DNA from: Bacteriovoracaceae bacterium
GTDB taxonomy: Bacteria; Bdellovibrionota; Bacteriovoracia; Bacteriovoracales; Bacteriovoracaceae
Length of the DNA: 64,000 nucleotides
Assembly: GCA_025210745.1 (NCBI GenBank)
Contig: JAOARC010000012.1
Coordinates: 24,248 to 88,247, forward strand
Direction: 5' to 3'
Of this stretch, positions 55,534-62,951 are shown one piece after another. Below the pieces are notes generated by a model, which saw nothing but the letters and a program-made list of their open reading frames with translations, had not been told where the DNA came from and ran no database searches. A program made the translations under genes and the position numbers. Within the stretch, counting starts at the first letter, position 1; every line of letters begins with the position of its first letter.

Positions 55534-55545
55534 AAATATTCCCTT

Positions 55546-56361
55546 TTAAAAAGTCCTTGAATATGTAAAGTAATATTGTGTCGTATTTTCATCAAACAAC
55601 TTTAAGCTTGAATCTTTTCCTTGCTCATTATCTAAAAACTGGCCAGCACTTAAAGTTCCAAGCCTAATATTTGTTTTTCTATCAATTAGATATGTTGCTT
55701 CTATATTTGTGATATATGTATCAATAAGCTCTCTATTATTAAAGTTCCATCTTTTATTATAAATAACTGTTGGAGCAATACTAAATTTTTCAACTGGAGC
55801 ATAGCTTAAGTTAAAGATTTGAGTTATACCGTGGCTCACGTTACTCACCCCAACTCTACTTACTTCATACTCATAAAAGCCTTTAAATACTCTTGGTACA
55901 TATGTAAATGAAAGTGCTGGGTTTGCGATATAAACAAAAGCTGGGTTTAACTGCATCGTTGTATACATACTATTTATTTTTCTTGAACCTTCAGTAGATG
56001 GAATAATAAATGTCGTGTTTGGAGCTAACAGAATTTTTTGTGTTAACTTTATAGGTACTCTTCTAAAAGTTAACCTTGAATCATTGAAGTTTCCTTCTCT
56101 AGCTCCACTAAGAGATTTATTATGAGATAGAACAAGTGTTGAGTTATACTCCTTATTAAAAAAATAAGTTATGAATCCTTCTGCTGAAAGACCTTGATTT
56201 TTTTCGGTATCAGATGTTTCTTTAAAGTCAGAGTTGTATCCTAAATCTAATCTGATATTTAAGTCTTTAAACGTAGTCTGATTTGCATTTTCTAGTTCCA
56301 TTAAAGTTGTATTCGCAAAAGCACTAGTTATTAATGTTATTAAAATTAAAATAATTCCCAT
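55546..56361 (-). CDS. Outer-membrane beta-barrel partner of the metalloprotease
   Basis: A 271-residue exported barrel-like protein: signal peptide MGIILILITLITSAFAN, then repeated amphipathic strands (DLNIRLDLGYNSDF, LSAEGFITYFFN, STLVLSHNKSL, FSIAPTVIYNKRWNF, TNIRLGTLSAGQFL) and a C-terminal YYFTYSRTF ending in Phe, the usual outer-membrane barrel signal. GGAGG precedes the ATG closely. It lies immediately upstream of the metalloprotease and downstream of a sigma-54-type promoter, so it may help export or anchor it. Family unknown. Confidence 0.8.
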   Translation of the reverse strand: MGIILILITLITSAFANTTLMELENANQTTFKDLNIRLDLGYNSDFKETSDTEKNQGLSAEGFITYFFNKEYNSTLVLSHNKSLSGAREGNFNDSRLTFRRVPIKLTQKILLAPNTTFIIPSTEGSRKINSMYTTMQLNPAFVYIANPALSFTYVPRVFKGFYEYEVSRVGVSNVSHGITQIFNLSYAPVEKFSIAPTVIYNKRWNFNNRELIDTYITNIEATYLIDRKTNIRLGTLSAGQFLDNEQGKDSSLKLFDENTTQYYFTYSRTF

Positions 56362-56428
56362 AATCCTCCAACAAGTTTTGAGAATTGATTTAAACTTCCT
56401 GTTAAAATCTAAATGAATGAGGATATAT

Positions 56429-56447
56429 AAGCACAGAACGTGCCAAA
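56429..56447 (-). promoter_or_regulatory. Sigma-54-type promoter
   Basis: On the minus strand TTGGCACGTTCTGTGCTT: GG and GC are ten bases apart and TGGCACG is the consensus -24 block; only one base of the -12 TTGC block differs (TGC preceded by G). The start site would be about 58 bases before the barrel gene's ATG. Confidence 0.7.
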
Positions 56448-56453
56448 AACGAG

Positions 56454-56463
56454 AACCTAAGTA
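56454..56463 (-). other. TACTTAGGTT motif next to the sigma-54-type promoter
   Basis: On the minus strand TACTTAGGTT lies seven bases upstream of the sigma-54-type element, in the same orientation as the copy upstream of the 39842 promoter. Role unknown. Confidence 0.35.
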
Positions 56464-56570
56464 TTAATTACATTATGCAAGGCAGTAAGAACTGAACATT
56501 ATTGTCTTTATTCAACGAGTTAAATCATTTGTATATAAAAATTACAATGAAATCAAAGTGGTATTTAAAA

Positions 56571-56581
56571 TGACACCAGTG
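56571..56581. promoter_or_regulatory. Dyad TGACACCAGTG, candidate enhancer
   Basis: One base different from the dyad at 39701-39711 and 127 bp from the -24 GG of the sigma-54-type promoter at 56429-56447, a typical distance for an upstream activator site. Confidence 0.45.
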
Positions 56582-56603
56582 TTATAAGGCACCATATATC
56601 TAG

Positions 56604-57212
56604 CTATTTGATACTACTAACGATTGCACCACTTGCCCTTATAACATCATTTTTAAAAGATACTGGTGTATGCCCAAACTTCCCTTGTTCTTCAATCACA
56701 CAGCGATTACAAACAATAAGAGACTTATGATAAATGATAGAAAAAATAGATCTCATTGCCCACTGGCAATCTTCATTAGAAGCATTAGGACACTCTTTTT
56801 CAATATATTTCAACATAATCTCAGAACCAGGAGGTCCTTCACTCTTTAAGCATTCAACATTAAGCTCTGAATATATATCATTCATAGAAACAAAGAACTT
56901 AAAGCACGAAATAAAGTCACTAGCATTACTAGTAAAGTGATCAAAGACTGCTCCAACATAATCCTTTAACGTATTTACATTATCACCAGTAGATATTTCT
57001 TGGAGCTCATCCATCATTTTTTGAATACTCCAATTAATAATTTGAGAATATAAACCTAATTTATTTGTAAAATGATAATTAATAGATGAGAGATTAACTC
57101 CCGCCTCTTTAGAGATATCTCTTACACTAACAGCATCATAGCCTTTTTTAGCAAAAAGACTATGAGCTATTATCATGATATTTTCTTTTGTAGTTCTTTC
57201 TTTTGCATTCAT
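56604..57212 (-). CDS. TetR-family regulator of the efflux operon
   Basis: A 202-residue TetR-family repressor. The N-terminal HTH is ENIMIIAHSLFAKKGYDAVSVRDISKEAGVNLSSINYHFTNKLGLYSQII; the C-terminal ligand domain has several cysteines (SCFKFF, ECLK, NEDCQW, VCNRC). It is the last gene of the tolC-RND-tetR operon, two bases after the transporter gene. Repeated CAAACGTT-type sites in front of tolC are its likely operators, so it should autorepress the operon. Confidence 0.9.
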   Translation of the reverse strand: MNAKERTTKENIMIIAHSLFAKKGYDAVSVRDISKEAGVNLSSINYHFTNKLGLYSQIINWSIQKMMDELQEISTGDNVNTLKDYVGAVFDHFTSNASDFISCFKFFVSMNDIYSELNVECLKSEGPPGSEIMLKYIEKECPNASNEDCQWAMRSIFSIIYHKSLIVCNRCVIEEQGKFGHTPVSFKNDVIRASGAIVSSIK

Positions 57213-57214
57213 AA

Positions 57215-60200
57215 TTAATACAAACTCTTTTTATATCGAGAAATAAAATTTGTAAAATCTTCTAATATCGCATAAGCACAAGGCACCCATACCAAGGTTA
57301 AAACTGTTCCACTAGTTAACCCCCAGGCCATTGCAAGAGTCATGGGAACAAGCATAGCATCTGATCCTCCGATACCATAAGCCGTAGGTATTAAACCTGA
57401 TATTGTTGTCAGACTTGTTACAAAGACTGCTCGAAGCCTCATCCCTGATGCTTTAACTAAAATAGTATGAAGATCATATTTTCCTTCTTCTCTAAGTTGA
57501 TCGATAAATGAAATTAAAACAATACCAGAATTAACAATAATCCCACCAAGACCAATAACACCAATCATCGCCATAAAAGATACAGGTTTATCATGTAAGA
57601 AAAAAGCGATTGAAAAACCAACTAAACCTAATGGTATCGTTGTCATAATAATAAATGGTCTAAGATAAGATTTAAATAAGAAAACTAATAATCCAAAAAT
57701 TCCCATTAATGAAAGTATTAGAGCTTGCCCTAAACTTTCCATCGACTCTTTTGTATTTTCTTCTTCTCCGCCAAATACAAGACTTACATCATTATACTTT
57801 GTAGTAATAGTATTTACAAAATAATTTCGAAGAGCTTGGTTTGCTTTTCCACTATTGATTATTTTACCATCAACCTGCCCAATTAAAGTTTTTGATCTTT
57901 TATAATCAAATCTTTTAATCTCATATTGCCCCTTATTTTCAACAATCTTAGCAACATTCATTAATGGAACAAGATTTCCTGATCTATCCATAACTTTAAT
58001 ATGCTCAATATCTTCAAGTTTCTTTCTAGATGAATCAGTATATCTCACATTAAGATCAATTTCTTTATTATCTAAAGTTACTTGAGAAACCATAGCTCCA
58101 GATAAAGCAACTCTTAAAGCATCTCCTATTGTTTTAACTGATAAACCTAAAGTATCTGCTTTTTCATAATCAACTAGAACTTTAATTTCTGGCTCCGCTA
58201 AAACATCAGTTACTTTAAGTTCACTAATTCCTTGAATTTTAGCTAAATAATCTTTTACTTCATTAATTGCAGCATTTAAATTCTCAGTATTATTTGATCT
58301 AAAAGTTGCATTAATAGGAGTTCCAACAGGTGGTCCGTTAATAACTTCTTTAAATGTTACATCTTTTGCCCTATCTGATTTTACATTCTTAAGCTTAGCT
58401 AAAAAGTCTTTATAGTGAACATTGTACTTTGCAAAATCAGAAGCATAAATTGTAATAAGACCATGGTTTTCCCCAGTTGCTCCTTCAGGATCTGTTGGTC
58501 CCATACTTGAAATACCAGCTCTACTAATAACATCTCTTTGATAATCCGCTAGCTCTACTTGTATTTGTTTACTCAAGTCATTTAAAACCTCAAGTGTTGT
58601 AAAGGTATCACTGCCCCTTGGCATCTCAACTCTTCCAATATAGATTTCAGTCTGCTCGGCTGGGAATAAAATAAACTTATTTGCTCCAAACATAAGAAAG
58701 AATGAACCAAACATTGTAATAAAGAATCCAATAAGAACGAAATATCTCATTTTTACAAGTTTATCCATCAGTTCTTCAAACTTATTAATAACTTTTGTAA
58801 ACCAATCTGCTTGGACTTCATTAGTGACAGCATTCTTTTTAGGTTTTCCAGAAAAACTTAATCTCATCGGAAGCAAAAAGAAACTCTCAATTAAACTAAG
58901 TAATAACGAGATCGTTACAACGATAGGTATCCACTGGATAAACTTTCCCATAATTCCTTTTGTTACAAGCATTGGTAAAAATGCTGCAATTGTTGTAAAA
59001 CCCGTTGTTGTAATAGGAAGCCACAATTGTTTAACTGATTTTAAAGCAGCATCAAAGTTTGAGATCTCTTCTTCATCTCTAATACGTGAAAAATTTTCAG
59101 AAATAACAACGGCATTATCAACTAACATCCCAAGAGCAATAACAAGAGCTAAAATCGTAATAGCATCAAGGTTCATTCCAAGAACAGGCATAAAACCAAT
59201 TGTGGCCATAACCGCTAGTGGTAAGGATATACTTGCCATTAATCCGACTCTTCCTGGTAAGAATATAAATAAAAATACAACAACTAAAATTAAACCTGTA
59301 ATGGCATTAGAGCTAAGAATCTCAAGCTTTTGCTTAACCTTATCCGCTTCATTATTATAGATCTTAATTTCAAATTGGCCTTCATACTGCTTTGAGAACC
59401 TCTCTAAAATAACGTTTACATCATCAACAAGTTCAATTGTGTCAGCTCCAGCTTTTTTATTAACAACTAAAAGAGTTGCTGGCCTTCCATTATAACTTGA
59501 TAAAAACTTAGCATCTTCCGTACTATCTTCTACTGTTGCAATTTGATTTAAATATATTTTTTGACCTGAAAAGTTAGATCTAATTACAATATCCGATAAT
59601 TCTTTAGCTGAACCAATTTTTCCTTCAACTCGAATAAGTTTTCTTCTACCTTCTGACTTTATTTCACCACCAGGTATGTCAACATTTCTCATTGAAATTT
59701 TTTGAACAACTTCTTCTAGACCAATATGATGTTCTTGCATTTTCTTGTAATCGATTCGAATATTAAATTGTCTTTTTAAAAAACCAGCAAAACGAACATT
59801 TTTAATTTTCTTATTATCCTCAAGTTCTTCTTTTAAAAGATCTGAGACAATATCTCTTGCTCTGTTTGTATTATCACCAATAATAGCAAGCTCAATTGCT
59901 GGAAATTCAGCTGAGTTAATCTCCGTATACTTGGGATCTTCACGAAGATCACTTGGAAGACCCGTTACAGACTCTACTGCCTTTTGAAGGTCATCCATAA
60001 CAATATCTTCATCTTCATTATCCATATCTGCTCGAACTAAGATAGATGAGAAACCTGACTTTGATACACTTTGAACATCTTTTAAACCAGATACTTCTTT
60101 TATTGCATCTTCAATTTTTTTTGTAATTTTAGTCTCAACATCCTTTGCTGTTGCGCCATCATATCTTGTTTCAATTGTTGCCATCGCAAAATTAACAGAT

Positions 60201-60316
60201 GGATAAGATTCTGACTTAAGACTTTTAACACCCATAAATCCAAAAGCTACCATCATAAAAGATAAAATAATTGTTAATTTATAATTATCTAAAAAAAATC
60301 GAACTAACTTATTCAT
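57215..60316 (-). CDS. RND-family efflux permease
   Basis: A 1033-residue inner-membrane transporter of the resistance-nodulation-division superfamily. The N-terminal helix (LTIILSFMMVAFGF) is followed by the large porter loops and twelve membrane segments; ALGMLVDNAVVISEN in TM4 holds one acidic proton-relay residue where AcrB has two Asp, and GIIVNSGIVLISF is the TM10 counterpart. Its ATG shares a base with the tolC stop. No periplasmic adaptor gene lies in the operon. Substrate unknown. Confidence 0.94.
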   Translation of the reverse strand: MNKLVRFFLDNYKLTIILSFMMVAFGFMGVKSLKSESYPSVNFAMATIETRYDGATAKDVETKITKKIEDAIKEVSGLKDVQSVSKSGFSSILVRADMDNEDEDIVMDDLQKAVESVTGLPSDLREDPKYTEINSAEFPAIELAIIGDNTNRARDIVSDLLKEELEDNKKIKNVRFAGFLKRQFNIRIDYKKMQEHHIGLEEVVQKISMRNVDIPGGEIKSEGRRKLIRVEGKIGSAKELSDIVIRSNFSGQKIYLNQIATVEDSTEDAKFLSSYNGRPATLLVVNKKAGADTIELVDDVNVILERFSKQYEGQFEIKIYNNEADKVKQKLEILSSNAITGLILVVVFLFIFLPGRVGLMASISLPLAVMATIGFMPVLGMNLDAITILALVIALGMLVDNAVVISENFSRIRDEEEISNFDAALKSVKQLWLPITTTGFTTIAAFLPMLVTKGIMGKFIQWIPIVVTISLLLSLIESFFLLPMRLSFSGKPKKNAVTNEVQADWFTKVINKFEELMDKLVKMRYFVLIGFFITMFGSFFLMFGANKFILFPAEQTEIYIGRVEMPRGSDTFTTLEVLNDLSKQIQVELADYQRDVISRAGISSMGPTDPEGATGENHGLITIYASDFAKYNVHYKDFLAKLKNVKSDRAKDVTFKEVINGPPVGTPINATFRSNNTENLNAAINEVKDYLAKIQGISELKVTDVLAEPEIKVLVDYEKADTLGLSVKTIGDALRVALSGAMVSQVTLDNKEIDLNVRYTDSSRKKLEDIEHIKVMDRSGNLVPLMNVAKIVENKGQYEIKRFDYKRSKTLIGQVDGKIINSGKANQALRNYFVNTITTKYNDVSLVFGGEEENTKESMESLGQALILSLMGIFGLLVFLFKSYLRPFIIMTTIPLGLVGFSIAFFLHDKPVSFMAMIGVIGLGGIIVNSGIVLISFIDQLREEGKYDLHTILVKASGMRLRAVFVTSLTTISGLIPTAYGIGGSDAMLVPMTLAMAWGLTSGTVLTLVWVPCAYAILEDFTNFISRYKKSLY

Positions 60317-61785
60317 TATATTTCCTTATTAAAGCTACATGGCATTTTATTAAATACAACAAAATAATCTAAGACTGTATTTAAAATTGTTAACTGGGTA
60401 TCAATGATCGATAAGTCATTGTCTAACAGAGCATCTTCATCTTGAATAAGCGCATATAATGGAATTCTTGCTTGAGAATACTTTTTCCTCATATCTTTTA
60501 CTCTACGACTTAAGCTCTTTGCATTTTTCTTTTGAGCAAGCATTACTTTCGTTAAGATATTAATCGAGTTTGAAATTTGTCTATGGGTATTTTCGATATT
60601 CGCATCAACTTGCTTAATATTTGCTTTTTGTTTTAACTGGTTAATTTTTTGTCTTACAATTTTAAGACTTTTTGTATCTTCTCCAAAAGGAATACTGAAA
60701 CTTAATCCTGCTTCAAAACCTTGCCTGTCATTTTCATTCATATCATCTAATGAGTCTTGAAAAGATCCCGTATATCCACCAGCGCCATCAGAATTAGATG
60801 ATACACCTACATTTTGAAGCCTAGTAATAAGTTTTAAATCAACACCTGTTGTATTATCAATAACTTCTTGGTTCTTTTGAACATTAGTTAGAAGTTCAAC
60901 AATCTTTAAATAGTCTGTATGCTTTGTCGGAGCTTTATTATTAGCGCTAATTTTATTAGTACAAGCTAGAACTTCATAAACTGACTTTTGTATATTATAC
61001 TTACCAAGTATAATGGTTGAATCTCTTAAAGATGGTAGAAGATCCCTTAGACTTTTTAACATATTCTGTTTTTCAAAATTTAAGTATAAAATTTGTCCTT
61101 CTCTAGCAGCAACTAAAGATTCATACCTAGCAACCTCTGAATCATCAGCAACAGAATTTCTTTGTCTTCTCTTCGCTTCTTTTAATTGTCTTTTAGACAT
61201 ATTAAATAACTTTTTTGTAAGCTTTGTTTTTTCATTATTTGCTACAATGGACCAATAAAGCTTTCTCGCGTTTAAACTATAAACCTTTTTATCGATACTC
61301 TCTTTTAAGTTTTGATACTCTACAGACATATTAGCATTTTCAATTTGTCTTCTTGTTACCCTTCCTAAAAAGTTTTCCCATAAATCAAAACCTAGCTCTA
61401 AAGCATATTTACTCGTATGAACTCCGTGTAAATTTGAATCGCTCGCTGATCTTGTATCAATGCCTGCTTCAATTTTTGCGCTCATTCCGTATTTAAAGTC
61501 TTTTTTAATACCCAGCTGGTATTGATTAACTGGAGAAAATACTGGCATAAAAGGCATAATTGGCTTTTCCTTAGTTGTTGTATGGTTATATCCTCCATAA
61601 AATTTAAAGCCTAAATTATTTCCAATAGTAAGGCTTGCCTTTTTAGCCTCCAAAGAACTTGCTCTAATTAAATCTAAGTTGGGACTTCCCTCTTTAGCTA
61701 GCTTTAAAAGTGAACCTTCACTTAATACAAAGTTACTAAAAACCGAAGATGACATTAATAATAATGCTAATAACATGTACTTCAT
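60316..61785 (-). CDS. TolC-family outer-membrane channel
   Basis: A 489-residue outer-membrane efflux protein: signal peptide MKYMLLALLLMSSSVFS, then the duplicated coiled-coil pattern of TolC-like proteins (RKLYWSIVANNEKTKLTKKL; LSRRVKDMRKKYSQARIPL) and the barrel segments between (FKFYGGYNH, FEAGLSFSIPFG). I place the start at 61785, since GAGG lies five bases before this ATG; an ATG at 61800 also exists. It is the first gene of the operon, upstream of the RND permease, an unusual order. Confidence 0.9.
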   Translation of the reverse strand: MKYMLLALLLMSSSVFSNFVLSEGSLLKLAKEGSPNLDLIRASSLEAKKASLTIGNNLGFKFYGGYNHTTTKEKPIMPFMPVFSPVNQYQLGIKKDFKYGMSAKIEAGIDTRSASDSNLHGVHTSKYALELGFDLWENFLGRVTRRQIENANMSVEYQNLKESIDKKVYSLNARKLYWSIVANNEKTKLTKKLFNMSKRQLKEAKRRQRNSVADDSEVARYESLVAAREGQILYLNFEKQNMLKSLRDLLPSLRDSTIILGKYNIQKSVYEVLACTNKISANNKAPTKHTDYLKIVELLTNVQKNQEVIDNTTGVDLKLITRLQNVGVSSNSDGAGGYTGSFQDSLDDMNENDRQGFEAGLSFSIPFGEDTKSLKIVRQKINQLKQKANIKQVDANIENTHRQISNSINILTKVMLAQKKNAKSLSRRVKDMRKKYSQARIPLYALIQDEDALLDNDLSIIDTQLTILNTVLDYFVVFNKMPCSFNKEI

Positions 61786-61796
61786 TTTTACCTCAT

Positions 61797-61850
61797 TCAA
61801 ACGTTCGTTCTAACTTATAGCTATAGTTGTGAAAAATCAAACGTTTGTTT
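61797..61850 (-). promoter_or_regulatory. Two operator-like repeats in the efflux promoter
   Basis: TCAAACGTTTGTTT (61837-61850, containing the perfect palindrome CAAACGTTTG) and TCAAACGTTCGTTC (61797-61810) are 40 bp apart, with a probable -10 TATAAG between them on the minus strand. Their placement around the promoter fits repression by the operon's own TetR-type regulator. Confidence 0.65.
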
Positions 61851-61880
61851 TAATTAAGAGCCAAAAAATGTGATTACAGT

Positions 61881-61894
61881 TACTTAGGTTATTA
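61881..61894 (+). other. Third TACTTAGGTTATTA copy
   Basis: Identical over 14 bases to 39786-39799. Here it lies at the 3' end of the M14 peptidase gene and upstream of the efflux promoter, in the opposite orientation to the operon. Confidence 0.3.
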
Positions 61895-62893
61895 ATAAAG
61901 AGACTTTATGGTATCTAAAACAGCTCTTCCCTGCTGCTTTAAGCTTTCAACTGTACGGGCCTTTGAATTACTCTTTTTAATATTTTTAATAGTTTCATGG
62001 GTTAAGGCATTTTGCTCATAGTGATTAATCATTACGATTCTTGCCATACCTGGATGCCCATTAGATTCAATATACTTTCCTCTTTGCCATGTATCATACT
62101 TAGCAAGCTCATCTATAAATTTTTGCTGATGATTAAAAAATGCTCTTCCCTTAAAAGATCTATCTACTCTATAAATAAAGTCTTCCCTAATTGATCCATG
62201 CATATCAAGAACAATTGGTATTTGTTTTTTTAACTTTGTTAAATATCCATAAAGATCAGTATGAATAATTTTAATCTCATCTAAATTCTTATTATAATTA
62301 GTTACATTCCAACTTCGATTTAAATCTAGGCCATTAGCATTGTATCTTGTCTTAGCTTGTGCACCATCAGGGTTAATCATCGGATAAAGAATTAATTGAA
62401 AGTTTTTATGAAAAATTACATCTTGAATATACTTGTTTAAGAAACCTTCTATAAGCCAGTTTGCAGTACCTTCATCACCATGATGTCTTCCAAACATCAA
62501 AATTGTTTTTTTATTTTCTATCTTTTTAGGAACTATTTTATATAGGTTTCTTCCCTTAATACTTTTTCCAATTAAAATTTTTTTATATCCTATCTTATCT
62601 AATGAATGACTAATTGAATCTAAATATAAATCTAATCTTTTAGGTGTATAGTATTCTAGAAATCTATTTTTGATTTTATGAACATGTTTTTTATTTGAGT
62701 ACTGAATAAAATATGTTCTATCTTCTTCTAGTTTAGATAAATGTAGTTTTTTAAATTTTATTCCATCATCTGAAATGAAAATGTTATGCCCTATTTTTTT
62801 CAGAGCTTCAATTTCAAATTTAGTAGCATGCTTTTCACGAACACAAATGGCAAAGCTATTAATAGCGAATAATAGGAGTAATAAGTAATTCAT
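61892..62893 (-). CDS. Secreted M14 zinc carboxypeptidase
   Basis: A 333-residue M14-family peptidase with signal peptide MNYLLLLLFAINSFA. The zinc motif is HGDE in RHHGDEGTANW (His-X2-Glu); NANGLDLNRSWN gives the substrate-carboxylate Asn-Arg, LDMHGS the third zinc ligand, and LTHETIK the catalytic Glu. The N-terminal 120 residues are a prodomain-like extension. The ATG at 62893 is preferred to a TTG at 62914 that lies against the upstream terminator hairpin. In this class some members cleave peptidoglycan peptides; the substrate here is not evident. Confidence 0.88.
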   Translation of the reverse strand: MNYLLLLLFAINSFAICVREKHATKFEIEALKKIGHNIFISDDGIKFKKLHLSKLEEDRTYFIQYSNKKHVHKIKNRFLEYYTPKRLDLYLDSISHSLDKIGYKKILIGKSIKGRNLYKIVPKKIENKKTILMFGRHHGDEGTANWLIEGFLNKYIQDVIFHKNFQLILYPMINPDGAQAKTRYNANGLDLNRSWNVTNYNKNLDEIKIIHTDLYGYLTKLKKQIPIVLDMHGSIREDFIYRVDRSFKGRAFFNHQQKFIDELAKYDTWQRGKYIESNGHPGMARIVMINHYEQNALTHETIKNIKKSNSKARTVESLKQQGRAVLDTIKSLY

Positions 62894-62910
62894 AACTATT
62901 GAAATTAAGA

Positions 62911-62937
62911 ACAAAAAAGGGAAGCTTTCGCTTCCCT
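62911..62937 (-). terminator. Intrinsic terminator of hppA
   Basis: On the minus strand AGGGAAGC-GAAA-GCTTCCCT is followed by six T; a GNRA tetraloop closes the stem. Confidence 0.92.
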
Positions 62938-62951
62938 ATCTTTTTATCTTT

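Noticed and set aside
58824..59360. 178-residue open frame on the plus strand inside the RND permease gene
   Set aside because: It is antisense to a clear 1033-residue RND protein with intact motifs; composition follows the permease codons.
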